Source: Mycobacterium sp. (GTDB lineage: Bacteria > Actinomycetota > Actinomycetes > Mycobacteriales > Mycobacteriaceae). Taken from it: a stretch of 64,000 bases of DNA. Below, in pieces: positions 1 to 8,084 of this stretch. Below the pieces are notes generated by a model. That model saw only the letters and a list, made by a program, of their open reading frames with translations, did not search any database and was not told the DNA's origin. The stretch lies in contig NZ_PKEK01000024.1 in assembly GCF_002863225.1 (NCBI RefSeq), forward strand, positions 62,001 to 126,000. Reading direction: 5' to 3'. The translations under genes and the position numbers were made by a program. Each line of letters starts with the position of its first letter. Position 1 is the stretch's first letter.

Positions 1-594
1 CAGGATGGCCGCGGCCAGCAGCACGCTCTCCTTGCCCAGGAAGCGGGGGACCAGACCGCTGACGACCTCGCCGGGCGGCGGCGTCGCGACGAAGAAGCTG
101 GCGGTGAAGCCGATCGCAATCACCAGCAGCAGCCCGGTGATCACCCGCTCGAAGATCTGCTGACCGCGCTGGTCCTGTACCCGCAGCAGTAAGAGCGACA
201 CGACACCGGTGACGACCCCGCCGAGCAACAGTGGCAGCCCGAACAGGATGTGCAACGCGATCGCCCCGCCGATCACCTCGGCCACATCGGTGGCCATCGC
301 CACGACTTCGGCCTGCAGCCAGAACGCCAGCCGGGCCGGGCGGCTCAGCTTCTCGCCGATCGCTTCGGGCAGCGTCCGGCCGGTGACCAGGCCCAGCTTT
401 GCCGAAAGGTATTGCACGAGACCGGCCATCACGTTCGCCAGGACGATCACCCAGAGCAATGCGAAGCCGAATTGCGCGCCCGCACTGATGTTCGCGGCCA
501 CATTGCCCGGGTCGACGTAGGCAATCGCGGCGACGAATGCGGGGCCGAGCAGATACCACCCGGTCTTCAGCCGGGCGCGGGTGTCCTGGGGCAC
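1..594 (-). CDS. mntH: Nramp-family Mn2+/divalent metal transporter MntH (3' truncated by window)
   Basis: Proton-coupled importer of Mn(II)/Fe(II) in the cytoplasmic membrane. Only the first 198 codons lie in the window; the family is usually a little over 400 residues with 11 membrane segments. The Nramp metal-site signature DPGN is visible at residues 28-31 at the end of the first hydrophobic segment, followed by alternating hydrophobic segments. The start is GTG at 594, preceded by a GAAAGAGAG ribosome-binding sequence. It lies downstream of a dehydrogenase-like gene on the same strand with about 48 bases between them, and a DtxR-family-like half box lies in that gap, so it may have its own metal-responsive promoter. 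Family assignment is firm; exact substrate is inferred from family knowledge. Confidence 0.9.
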   Translation of the reverse strand, partial: MPQDTRARLKTGWYLLGPAFVAAIAYVDPGNVAANISAGAQFGFALLWVIVLANVMAGLVQYLSAKLGLVTGRTLPEAIGEKLSRPARLAFWLQAEVVAMATDVAEVIGGAIALHILFGLPLLLGGVVTGVVSLLLLRVQDQRGQQIFERVITGLLLVIAIGFTASFFVATPPPGEVVSGLVPRFLGKESVLLAAAIL

Positions 595-625
595 CTAGCT
601 CTCTTTCGATCGTCGAATAAGAAAG

Positions 626-644
626 TTAGGTTAGTCGAACTGTC
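626..644. promoter_or_regulatory. Possible DtxR-family (MntR/IdeR) operator before mntH
   Basis: Reads TTAGGTTAGTCGAACTGTC. The left nine bases match the IdeR iron-box half site exactly, the right half poorly; overall about 13 of 19 positions fit the consensus. It sits 32 bases upstream of the mntH GTG, where a metal-responsive repressor would act, and overlaps the last codon of the upstream gene. MntR, a DtxR-family protein, controls mntH in mycobacteria; binding here is inferred. Confidence 0.35.
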
Positions 645-1719
645 AGGACACCGAGTACAGGCCGCGACCGGTGATCAGGGGGAGGTCCAGCGTGGTCCGG
701 ATCCCTGCCGGTGCGGCGACGACGGCGGGGATCGCGTTGACCACCCGCATCGCGGTGGCAACCAAGCCGGCGTGGTTGTGGTCGCCGTTGGGGCTGCCCA
801 GGCAGACGTCGACGGCGTAGGACGGTTCGCCGGTGATCTCGATCCGGTAGCAACCGCCGGGCTGGGCCGGTTGCGGCCAATCCGGGCACAGGTCCTCACG
901 CAACCGGGTGACGTGTTCGAGGACGACGACGGGATGGCCGTCGACCACGCCTTGTACCTCGAACCGCAGCGCCGCGGCGGTGCCCTCGGCGATGTGCCCG
1001 GAGGCGATGTCGAAGTCCTCGGGTGCTGGAATCCGTTCCTGCCGTTCGGTGACCGCGTCGAGTTCGACACCCAGCCCCGCCGCGAGTTGGCGCACCACTG
1101 ATCCCCAGGCCAGGCTCAGCACGCCCGGCTGCAGCAGCATCGGGATGTCGTCGAGCGGCTTGCCGAACCCCATCACGTCGAACATCACCGCCGCGCTGTC
1201 GTAGGTGGCGTAGTCGACGATCTCCATACAACGGATCTGCTGAACGCTCTGACACGTTCCCGCCAGCGCCAGCGGGATCAGGTCGTTGGCGAAACCCGGA
1301 TCGATGCCATTGACGAACAGGCTCGAATTACCTTCCTGGGCAGCATCTTCGATCGGCTTGAGCATGTTGTCCGGCAGCACCTGCCACGGGTACTGCAGGA
1401 AAACGGCGCTGCTGCCGACCACGTTGACACCGGCGGCAAGAATGCGCCGGTAGTCCTCGAGCGCGTCCGGCAACCGATTGTCCGCCAAGGCGGTGTAGAC
1501 CGCGCACTGCGGGCCGCTGGCCAGCACCTCGTCGAGGTCGGTGGTGGCCTTGATTCCTGTTGAAACATCAAGGCCGGCAAGCTCTCCGGCGTCTTTGCCG
1601 GCTTTGGCGTCCGAGGAGACCCATACCCCGGTGAGCTCGTAGTCCGGGTTGGTGATGAGCGCTTTGAGCGCGTGGATTCCGACATTGCCGGTGCCGATTG
1701 CGGCGACTTTGATTGGCAT
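643..1719 (-). CDS. Dihydrodipicolinate reductase-like NAD(P)-dependent dehydrogenase
   Basis: 358 residues. The N-terminus (KVAAIGTGNVG) is a Rossmann nucleotide-binding loop, and the overall pattern, with a SSAVFLQYPW stretch and FVNGIDPGFAND in the middle, matches the actinobacterial family annotated as dihydrodipicolinate reductase N-terminal domain or 2,4-diaminopentanoate dehydrogenase-like. It is not the lysine-pathway DapB, which is about 245 residues. A paralogue occupies 12619-13719. The ATG is one base after the stop of the upstream SDR gene, so the two form an operon, probably with mntH behind. The KstR-type box ahead of the SDR suggests a lipid or steroid catabolic role; the substrate is unknown. 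Confidence 0.75.
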   Translation of the reverse strand: MPIKVAAIGTGNVGIHALKALITNPDYELTGVWVSSDAKAGKDAGELAGLDVSTGIKATTDLDEVLASGPQCAVYTALADNRLPDALEDYRRILAAGVNVVGSSAVFLQYPWQVLPDNMLKPIEDAAQEGNSSLFVNGIDPGFANDLIPLALAGTCQSVQQIRCMEIVDYATYDSAAVMFDVMGFGKPLDDIPMLLQPGVLSLAWGSVVRQLAAGLGVELDAVTERQERIPAPEDFDIASGHIAEGTAAALRFEVQGVVDGHPVVVLEHVTRLREDLCPDWPQPAQPGGCYRIEITGEPSYAVDVCLGSPNGDHNHAGLVATAMRVVNAIPAVVAAPAGIRTTLDLPLITGRGLYSVS

Positions 1720-1720
1720 G

Positions 1721-2521
1721 TCACAGATCCGGGATCGGTAGGTCGAGGTTGGGGAAGGTGATGCCGCCGTCGACTTCGATCACCTTGCCGGTCAGGTAGG
1801 CGCCGGCTGGCGACGCCAAATATACTGCGGCGGCTGCGATTTCGTCGGGCTGGCCAAGTCTTCTCAGCGGCGTTGCCTTCTCCATCGGCTCTCTGAGGTC
1901 GTCGTTGGAGGCGACCACGTCGAGTGCCGAGGTGGCGATCGAGCCCGGCGCGATCGCGTTGACCCGGACCCGCGGGCACAGGTCGAGCGCGGCCAGCCGG
2001 GTGTAGTGCGCAAGTGCGGCCTTGGCAGTTCCATAGGCCGCGAAACCGCGGCCCGCGACGCGGCCCATCGTCGAGGTGATGTTGATGACGCTGCCGCCAC
2101 CGGAGTGCTCGAGCATCAGCGGCACTGCGGCGACGGTCAACGCATGGGCCGTGGCCACGTTGAAGGTGAAGGCGCTCTTGAGGTCTTTCGTCGAGGTGGT
2201 CAACAGCCCATTGGGCATGGTTCCGCCGACGTTGTTGACGACGATGTCCAGCCGCCCGAACGCGTCGACGGCCTGGGCGGCCAGCTCCGCGGTGGCCTCC
2301 GGCTGAGCGAGGTCGGCTGTGACGATGTGGGCCCGTCGGCCCGCGGCATGGACCTTTTCAGCGACGGCCTCTAGTTCGGATTGCGTGCGGGATGCGATGA
2401 GCACGTCGGCGCCGACGTCGGCGAAGGCCAATGCAATGGCCGCGCCAAGACCACGCCCACCGCCGGTGACGACGGCAACCTGGCCGTCGAGTCTGAATTT
2501 GTCGAGGATCACGGGCGCCAC
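1721..2521 (-). CDS. Short-chain dehydrogenase/reductase (SDR)
   Basis: 266 residues, normal for a classical SDR. Visible motifs are the cofactor loop TGGGRGLG (about residues 19-26), the NNVGG structural motif near residue 95, and the catalytic Ser...Tyr-x3-Lys set (INITSTMG, then YGTAKAAL). It should oxidise or reduce a hydroxyl/keto group with NAD(P)(H) in the cytoplasm. First gene of a minus-strand operon, one base before the next dehydrogenase-like gene. A perfect TNNAACNNGTTNNA element begins 37 bases upstream of the start, suggesting KstR-type control and a steroid or fatty-acid-like substrate. The substrate itself cannot be read from sequence. Confidence 0.85.
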   Translation of the reverse strand: MAPVILDKFRLDGQVAVVTGGGRGLGAAIALAFADVGADVLIASRTQSELEAVAEKVHAAGRRAHIVTADLAQPEATAELAAQAVDAFGRLDIVVNNVGGTMPNGLLTTSTKDLKSAFTFNVATAHALTVAAVPLMLEHSGGGSVINITSTMGRVAGRGFAAYGTAKAALAHYTRLAALDLCPRVRVNAIAPGSIATSALDVVASNDDLREPMEKATPLRRLGQPDEIAAAAVYLASPAGAYLTGKVIEVDGGITFPNLDLPIPDL

Positions 2522-2557
2522 CGTAACAAGCCGCCGACAGCCGGGGAACCCTCTTTC

Positions 2558-2571
2558 TGAAACATGTTCTA
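2558..2571. promoter_or_regulatory. KstR-type operator (TNNAACNNGTTNNA)
   Basis: TGAAACATGTTCTA matches the published KstR consensus TNNAACNNGTTNNA at every fixed position. It is upstream of the SDR start at 2521. KstR is the TetR-family repressor of sterol catabolism in mycobacteria. Two further perfect matches occur in this window at 43398 and 46834. Confidence 0.55.
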
Positions 2572-2674
2572 GTTTTTTCGCATTAAGGATCCGTCAAGCG
2601 CGGGTGGCTTAGTTGGCGCGACAACGCGCTGTACCGTACGACAGCGGGGTGTCCGGAGACGACCCTCCGCCGTT

Positions 2675-3013
2675 CTAGGTAGCGGCGTTGGGGCGCCCTT
2701 TGTACTGCGGGCAGTAGGCCGACACGGCGACCCCGATGAAGAAGCTCGACTGGCTGGCGTTGAGGTCGGTGTCGCCGACCAACTTCATTGTCAAGGCGCT
2801 TGCGTTGTAGTGCTTGTCCAGCCCGTCGCACACCATGTGAGCCTCGGCGAGCATCGCGTCACGATTCTGGTCATTGATCACGATGTTGCGCTTGGCGAGG
2901 GCCACCACCACCGCGTCGTCGGTGGCATCGGCTGACGCCGGCGTCGCGCAGGCCAGGGCGGTCACGATGGACGACAGCATCAGTGTCGCCCAACCGGTAC
3001 ATCGAACTTTCAT
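2675..3013 (-). CDS. Secreted DUF732-type protein
   Basis: 112 residues with a cleavable signal peptide (basic start, hydrophobic stretch, alanine-rich cleavage region ending near TPASADA). The mature part resembles the mycobacterial DUF732 family: a short alpha-helical domain with two cysteines (MVCDGLD and AYCPQYKG) likely forming a disulfide. The function of DUF732 is unknown. It stands alone between the SDR operon and a membrane-protein gene. A second member of the family is at 33150-33494, whose promoter carries the eight-copy motif; this one does not. Confidence 0.75.
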   Translation of the reverse strand: MKVRCTGWATLMLSSIVTALACATPASADATDDAVVVALAKRNIVINDQNRDAMLAEAHMVCDGLDKHYNASALTMKLVGDTDLNASQSSFFIGVAVSAYCPQYKGRPNAAT

Positions 3014-3032
3014 GCAGCGACGTTAATCCAGA

Positions 3033-3452
3033 TCACGCGACTTCGCGCGGCGAATCGACCGTCGAAGACGCAACGCCTGACGCGCGTAGCAGGACCGCCA
3101 GCACGACAGCGACCAGCAGCAGCGCCGGGACGTCACCCCACAAGTGCCCGGTGTGGTGCTCGCCACCGACCGACTCGACAGCCATCACCAGGGCGTGCAC
3201 CACACTCGACCACACCGCGAACCAGATCAGGCTCACGTGGGCCTCCGGTCGTCGGGCCGCGTTCCAGAGGAACAATCCGAGCGTCACGTACAGCCCCACG
3301 ATCATCATGAAGTAGTCGGACTGGTGCGGAGCGCCGTGATGCCATGCCCATCCCGACGGCCACACCACCGCCAGGGGATAGACGAGCATCATCACCGTCC
3401 CGAAGAAGACGAGTGCGACCTGGAGCAACCGGTAGCTGGTGGATTGCGTCAC
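3033..3452 (-). CDS. Small four-helix integral membrane protein
   Basis: 139 residues with four predicted transmembrane segments: near residues 10-30 (LLQVALVFFGTVMMLVYPLA), 45-62, 73-92 and 107-123. There is a His-rich loop (WAWHHGAPHQ) between helices 1 and 2 and another short one (GGEHHTGH) before helix 4. It resembles actinobacterial membrane proteins of unknown function (DUF6632-like, from memory). No catalytic signature is visible. It lies in a minus-strand group of small envelope proteins; the next gene upstream is a secreted protein ending about 36 bases away. Confidence 0.65.
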   Translation of the reverse strand: MTQSTSYRLLQVALVFFGTVMMLVYPLAVVWPSGWAWHHGAPHQSDYFMMIVGLYVTLGLFLWNAARRPEAHVSLIWFAVWSSVVHALVMAVESVGGEHHTGHLWGDVPALLLVAVVLAVLLRASGVASSTVDSPREVA

Positions 3453-3488
3453 GGGATCTCCAAAAGTGCTGTGCTTCAGCTGGTTTCG

Positions 3489-3746
3489 CTATCCCCAGCT
3501 TCCCGGGGTGCCTTGCGGCACCTGCTGGCCCAGCCAGTTGCAGGGCATCATGGTCCGCCAGGCGGTGAAGGCGCACTGCTGTTGGGGAGTCAGTGGACTA
3601 CCACCGGCGCACTGGGGCGTGTCGGGAGTGCCGCAGATCGGGGGATCGGCGTGGCCGGGCGGTGCCGCTCCGATCAAGCCGTACAAAACAGCGGCTGCGA
3701 CGATCGCGAGCCCCGCTACTACCCTCTGAAATTGAAATTGACCCAT
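3489..3746 (-). CDS. Small secreted protein, unknown function
   Basis: 85 residues starting at the ATG at 3746, chosen because AGGAAG lies 9-14 bases upstream; a longer in-frame reading from 3860 has no such signal and an unlikely N-terminus. Residues 1-33 form a signal peptide (FQFQRVVAGLAIVAAAVLYG, cleavage near GHADP). The mature part has four cysteines (PPICGTP, PQCAGG, QQCAF, MPCNW), which suggests two disulfides. It resembles short mycobacterial exported proteins of unknown role. About 140 bases upstream, up to the end of ku at 3890, hold no other gene. Confidence 0.6.
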   Translation of the reverse strand: MGQFQFQRVVAGLAIVAAAVLYGLIGAAPPGHADPPICGTPDTPQCAGGSPLTPQQQCAFTAWRTMMPCNWLGQQVPQGTPGSWG

Positions 3747-3889
3747 GTCGTGCTGCTTCCTGAACGCGGCCCGGATCTGGCCGCACTGGACCGGACCATA
3801 CCTCCGGCTCACGCGGGCACGCTGGGGAAACGGCAAATTCCCCCATCTGCTGGTCACCAAGACCGGCGATCGGATGCCCGTAAACCGTT

Positions 3890-4825
3890 CTAGCCCTTAG
3901 TGGCCGACTTCTTGGCGGGGGCTTTTTTGGCCGTCGACTTTTTGGCTGCGGTTTTGGCCGGCGCCTTCTTGGCGGGCGCTTTTTTGGCAGCGGTCTTCTT
4001 GGCGGGAGCCTTTTTCGCCGCTGCCTTGTCGCCGCCGGCGCGGGCCTTCACGCTCGCTTCGAGCTTGGCAAGCAGATCTGAGACGTCCTCGGTCTCGTCG
4101 AGCTCCTTCGGCTGCTCCTCGGTGGTAAAGGCTTCGCCGCCTTCGAGTTTGGCCTGCACCAACTCGTGCAGGTGCGCCTGATACTCGTCGTGGTAGCGGT
4201 CGGGATTGAACTCATCGGCCATCGACTCGACCACCTGGCCGGCCATTTTGAGCTCGGCAGGTTTGACCTCGACCTTCTTGTCCAGCACCGGGAAGTCGGG
4301 GTCGCGGATCTCGTCAGGCCACAGCAGCGTGTGGATCACCATGACCTCGCGCTTGCTGAAGTCCTTGACCCGCAACGCTGCAAGTCGTGTCTTGTTACGC
4401 AAGGCGAAGTGGACAATCGCCACCCGATCGGTATCGGCCAGCGTTTTCGCCAGCAGCACATACGATTTCGTCGACTTGCCGTCGGGCTCGAGGAAGTAGC
4501 TGCGGTCGAACATCATCGGGTCCAGCTCGCTGGCCGGGACGAATTCCAGCACTTCGATCTCGCGGCTGCGCTCCTCGGGCAGCGTCGCGATGTCGTCGTC
4601 GGTGATGATCACCATCTGGCCGTCGTCCGACTCGTAAGCCCGCGCGATGTCGCGGTACTCGACGACTTCGCCGTCGACCTCACACACCCGCTTGTACCGG
4701 ATGCGGCCGTTGTCCTTGGCATGCACCTGGTGGAACTTGACGTCGTGGTCCTGGGTCGCGCTGTAGACCTTGACCGGGACATTGACCAGCCCGAAGGAGA
4801 TCGAGCCCTTCCAGATCGAACGCAT
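3890..4825 (-). CDS. ku: Ku DNA end-binding protein (bacterial NHEJ)
   Basis: 311 residues. The N-terminus (RSIWKGSISFGLVNVPVKVYSA) is the hallmark start of bacterial Ku, followed by the beta-barrel DNA-ring domain to about residue 250. The homodimer threads onto broken DNA ends and recruits LigD for non-homologous end joining. The last 50 or so residues are a low-complexity Lys/Ala/Pro tail of repeated KKAPAKK and KKTAAKK units, as in some non-tuberculous mycobacterial Ku proteins; such basic tails bind DNA. ligD is divergent at 9742 but separated by a polyol operon, whereas in M. tuberculosis the two genes are adjacent. Confidence 0.95.
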   Translation of the reverse strand: MRSIWKGSISFGLVNVPVKVYSATQDHDVKFHQVHAKDNGRIRYKRVCEVDGEVVEYRDIARAYESDDGQMVIITDDDIATLPEERSREIEVLEFVPASELDPMMFDRSYFLEPDGKSTKSYVLLAKTLADTDRVAIVHFALRNKTRLAALRVKDFSKREVMVIHTLLWPDEIRDPDFPVLDKKVEVKPAELKMAGQVVESMADEFNPDRYHDEYQAHLHELVQAKLEGGEAFTTEEQPKELDETEDVSDLLAKLEASVKARAGGDKAAAKKAPAKKTAAKKAPAKKAPAKTAAKKSTAKKAPAKKSATKG

Positions 4826-4862
4826 GCTGCCAGTATGCCCACTCCGCTGGGCGGATACGCGC

Positions 4863-5789
4863 CTATCGCTGCTGCGCCGCAGCGGTCAATGCCTCCCGAT
4901 CCGGCAGGTCGGCGCCCGCGCGGCCCACGGTCACCGCCGCCACCGCGCTGCCGGCCTCCAGCGCCTCGGTCAGCGACTCGAGGTCGAGACCGGCGAGCTC
5001 AGCCCGTCGCTCGGCGCCCAGAAGGCCCTGTGCCCACAGTGCGTCGAGCAGTCCGACCATGAACGAGTCACCAGCGCCGACGGTGTCGACCACCCTGGAT
5101 GATCGCGCGGGGACCCGTACCGCGCCGGCCGCGCAGACGGCTTCGGCGCCCTGGTCGGCCATCGTCACCGCGACGATCGCCGGACCCAGCGCCTGCCAGG
5201 TTCGCGCGACGTCGTCGGGCTTGCGGTCCGGATGCAGCCAGCGCAGGTCTTCATCGCTGACCTTCACGATGTCGCTGCGCTCGACCAGATGCTCGATGCG
5301 GGTACGGGCCAGTTCCCGGTCGGCGATCAGCGAAGGTCGCACGTTGGGGTCGAAACTGACGGTGGCCGACACCCGGTAGGCGTCGACCAGCGCCGCGACG
5401 GCCAGACAACCCGGATCATGCATCGCGGCAATGGATCCGGTGTGGACAAACAGCGGAGGCGCGACGGGCGGCGTGCCGGACAGCTGCCAGTCCAGGTCGA
5501 ATTCGTAGCTGGCCGAGCCGTCTTGGGCGACGGTCGCGCGGGCGGTGGTGGTCCGGTCTGCGCTGTCGCTGCCGGGAACGAGCTGTGCCCCAGACGTTTT
5601 GACGTACTCGGCGATGCGACGACCGTAGGCGTCGGCGCCGATGTGGGTGAGGAAGTCGACGTCGCGGCCCAGCCTGGCCAGCCCGACCGCGACGTTCAGC
5701 GGACTCCCGCCGACATGTTCGCCGATGACCTGATGGCCGTCCTGGACGATGTCGATGAGTGCCTCGCCGATCACCAGCCCGCGGCTCAT
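4863..5789 (-). CDS. PfkB-family carbohydrate kinase (fructokinase-like)
   Basis: 308 residues from the ATG at 5789. This start gives the canonical N-terminus (GLVIGEALIDIV, then GGSPLNVAVGLARLG) and an ATGA overlap with the stop of the upstream mannitol dehydrogenase; a longer in-frame extension is spurious. The DTVGAGDSF motif near residue 245 carries the PfkB catalytic aspartate and anion hole. It probably phosphorylates fructose made by the dehydrogenases to fructose-6-phosphate, feeding glycolysis. Last gene of the polyol operon, with its stop 37 bases from the ku start. Ribokinase-type specificity cannot be excluded. Confidence 0.85.
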   Translation of the reverse strand: MSRGLVIGEALIDIVQDGHQVIGEHVGGSPLNVAVGLARLGRDVDFLTHIGADAYGRRIAEYVKTSGAQLVPGSDSADRTTTARATVAQDGSASYEFDLDWQLSGTPPVAPPLFVHTGSIAAMHDPGCLAVAALVDAYRVSATVSFDPNVRPSLIADRELARTRIEHLVERSDIVKVSDEDLRWLHPDRKPDDVARTWQALGPAIVAVTMADQGAEAVCAAGAVRVPARSSRVVDTVGAGDSFMVGLLDALWAQGLLGAERRAELAGLDLESLTEALEAGSAVAAVTVGRAGADLPDREALTAAAQQR

Positions 5790-7195
5790 TGCACCAACGC
5801 CTCCAACGTCGCGCGAGCGCCCTTGTTGTGCAACGAGTCCAGGGCCCAGCGGTAAGACTCGACGAAGCGGTGCTGGTGGGCCAGGTCGGCGAACACCGCG
5901 GTGACTTCGATGAATGCGTTGGGGTTTTCGTGCTGCGAGCGGGCGATCGGAATCAGCGAGTCGGCCAACTGGTCGAGCACCTCGTACGGCTCGCCCCACT
6001 CGTCGACGCCCTCTGCGTAGCGTGCCCAGCTGGCCACGGCCGCCGACGCCATCGCCACCGGCCCGCCGCTGGCCAGGTTGTCGGTGATGACCGGGAACAA
6101 CCATTTCGGAATGCGGTCCGACGAGTAGGCGCAGATCCGCGCGACGGTGTCGCGCACGGCCGGGTTGGCGAACCGCTCGATCAGCGTGTGGGCGAACTGG
6201 TGCAGGTCGATCCCGGGCACCGGCGGCAACGTCGGGATGGCCTCGTCTTCGAGGTAGGACAGCAGGTACTTGGCGAACACCGGGTCCTGCGCAGCGTCGT
6301 GGACGTACTCGAAGCCGCACAGATGGGCGAAGTAACACAGGCACTGATGCCCCGCGTTGAGCATCCGCAGCTTCATCAACTCATACGGCCGCACGTCGTC
6401 GACGACCAGCACGCCCGCCTTCTCCAGCGGCGGGCGGCCGTCGGCGAAGTCGTCTTCGATCACCCAGGCACTGAACGGCTCGGCCACCACCGGCCACCGG
6501 TCGTCGACGCCGAAGTCGCGCCGTACCTCCGCGGCCATCTCCAAAGTCGTTGCGGGAGTGATGCGGTCGACCATCGAGTTCGGGAATCGGGCATGCTCGC
6601 CCACCCATTCGGCCAAGTCGGGATCAACCCGCTCGGCACCCGCCAGCACGGTGCGCTCGGCGACCTCGCCATTGTTCTCGATGTTGTCGCAGGAGACGAT
6701 GGTGGGCGCCGGGATCCCGTTCCTGCGACGCCGCGCGAGAGCCTCGGTGATCAGGGTGAAAGCCGGACCGTCGGGATCGAGGTATCCGCCTTCGGTGATG
6801 GTCAGCGAGATGATCTTGGTGGTCGGCGCGGCCAGCACCTCCAACGCTGACTCCGGATCGTCCGGGGCGTAGCGGTAGTCGATGATCGATCCGATCACCT
6901 GGGCGTCCCGGGTGCCGTCGGGGTTCTCCAGGATCAGCGTGTACAGCCCGTCCTGACCGTCGAGGACATCGCGCATGGTCCAGTCGGCGGGCATTACGCC
7001 CACGCCGCAGATACCCCACTCGTCGGCCAGACCCTGCTGCAACAACAGGTTGATGTAGGCAGCCTGGTGCGCGCGGTGAAAGTGACCGGCACCGATGTGC
7101 GCGATACCCACGCTGACCTTGCTGCGGTCGTATTTCGGGGCGTCGACCGGCAGGTGTGCCAGGGCCGAGTTGTTCAGAGCTATTGCGTCAGACAC
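5786..7195 (-). CDS. Mannitol dehydrogenase family protein (polyol 2-dehydrogenase)
   Basis: 469 residues, normal for long-chain secondary-alcohol dehydrogenases that oxidise D-mannitol or D-arabinitol to the ketose with NAD. The N-terminal Rossmann region carries the family pattern IAHIGAGHFHRAHQAAY, and the catalytic Lys-x4-Asn-x2-His motif appears as KLRMLNAGH. It sits between a HAD phosphatase gene (31-base gap, gene starting at 7195) and a PfkB kinase (ATGA overlap), forming a mannitol to fructose to fructose-6-phosphate route. A second, divergent paralogue is at 8081-9610, so the operon may handle two polyols. Confidence 0.88.
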   Translation of the reverse strand: MSDAIALNNSALAHLPVDAPKYDRSKVSVGIAHIGAGHFHRAHQAAYINLLLQQGLADEWGICGVGVMPADWTMRDVLDGQDGLYTLILENPDGTRDAQVIGSIIDYRYAPDDPESALEVLAAPTTKIISLTITEGGYLDPDGPAFTLITEALARRRRNGIPAPTIVSCDNIENNGEVAERTVLAGAERVDPDLAEWVGEHARFPNSMVDRITPATTLEMAAEVRRDFGVDDRWPVVAEPFSAWVIEDDFADGRPPLEKAGVLVVDDVRPYELMKLRMLNAGHQCLCYFAHLCGFEYVHDAAQDPVFAKYLLSYLEDEAIPTLPPVPGIDLHQFAHTLIERFANPAVRDTVARICAYSSDRIPKWLFPVITDNLASGGPVAMASAAVASWARYAEGVDEWGEPYEVLDQLADSLIPIARSQHENPNAFIEVTAVFADLAHQHRFVESYRWALDSLHNKGARATLEALVQ

Positions 7196-7226
7196 GGTAA
7201 TGCAACTCCTTCCGGGGTGGCGATGC

Positions 7227-8084
7227 CTAGCTGAGCGCGGAACCCCCGCTCGTTACCGCCGCCAGAATGAGGGCGTCGGCAAGGGCCCGCCACGAATCGG
7301 TGACGGCGACTGCACCGGCATCGAGGAGGTCGGCGATGCGGCTCTGCTTTTCGTCGGCGGGCACAAACATCACGTTACCGACGGCGTAGTACCCGGCGGC
7401 AACGGCCGAGGTCACACCGGGTACCGAGTCTTCGACAGCCAGGCCCTGCGGGCCTTCGACACCCAGCACCCGGCCGGCCTCGAGATATACGGCGGGATCG
7501 GGCTTGCTGATCGGCACCTCGAGTGAGTCCTCGGCACTGAAGCGCACCGCCTCGGGCACGAGGTCGTCGAGCCCCGCAGCGGTGAACGACGCCTTCAGCC
7601 GGCCCAGTGCGCTGGAGCTGACGGCGGCCAACGCGAAGCGCGGTGCCAGATCCTGTAGTGGCACAAGTACATTCGGGTCCGGCTTCAGGGTGACGGCCAA
7701 GTGAGCGGTCACCTGCTCGCGCTCCCGGCCCACCCATTGTTCGAGCTCTTCGGCGGTCAGCGCGTGACCGTCGGCCAGGTCGCGCTCGGACGCCACCTGC
7801 GCGTCGGGGCGGCTCTCGGCCAGGGTCTTCTCGAACGGAACGCCGCTCAGCACGGCCAGATCAGTTGCGGTGCTGCGAAAGTTCTTGCCGACGGCCTTCC
7901 TCCGAAGCTCGTCACCGCTCAGCGGGGAGTCGACGCCGAACCGGGCCAGAAACTGGGTGGTCACCTCGGCTGAGGCATCGAAAGCTGGTGCCTCGGAAGG
8001 GAACAGGTTGTCGTCGGCGTCCAGCAACAGCGTGGTGACCGACGCCGGGTTGAACGGGCGGACGAATTCCAGCGGCTGGCTCAT
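7227..8084 (-). CDS. HAD-superfamily sugar phosphatase-like hydrolase
   Basis: 285 residues. HAD motif I is at the N-terminus (LLLDADDNLFPSE, with the nucleophile and acid/base aspartates as DAD), followed by a helical C1 cap, motif II serine in AAVSSSALG, a lysine in ISKPDPAVYLEA (motif III) and acidic motif IV in GLAVEDSVPGVTSA. The PDPAVYL...VEDS pattern is typical of beta-phosphoglucomutase or sugar-phosphatase-like HADs. It overlaps the stop of the upstream mannitol dehydrogenase by ATGA, so the two are co-translated. Likely role: removing phosphate from a polyol or sugar phosphate in this pathway (inferred). Confidence 0.8.
   Translation of the reverse strand: MSQPLEFVRPFNPASVTTLLLDADDNLFPSEAPAFDASAEVTTQFLARFGVDSPLSGDELRRKAVGKNFRSTATDLAVLSGVPFEKTLAESRPDAQVASERDLADGHALTAEELEQWVGREREQVTAHLAVTLKPDPNVLVPLQDLAPRFALAAVSSSALGRLKASFTAAGLDDLVPEAVRFSAEDSLEVPISKPDPAVYLEAGRVLGVEGPQGLAVEDSVPGVTSAVAAGYYAVGNVMFVPADEKQSRIADLLDAGAVAVTDSWRALADALILAAVTSGGSALS

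Noticed and set aside
4863..6344. A 493-residue kinase starting at 6344
   Set aside because: The first 185 residues are an Arg-rich shadow of the mannitol dehydrogenase gene; the coupled ATG at 5789 gives a normal PfkB protein.
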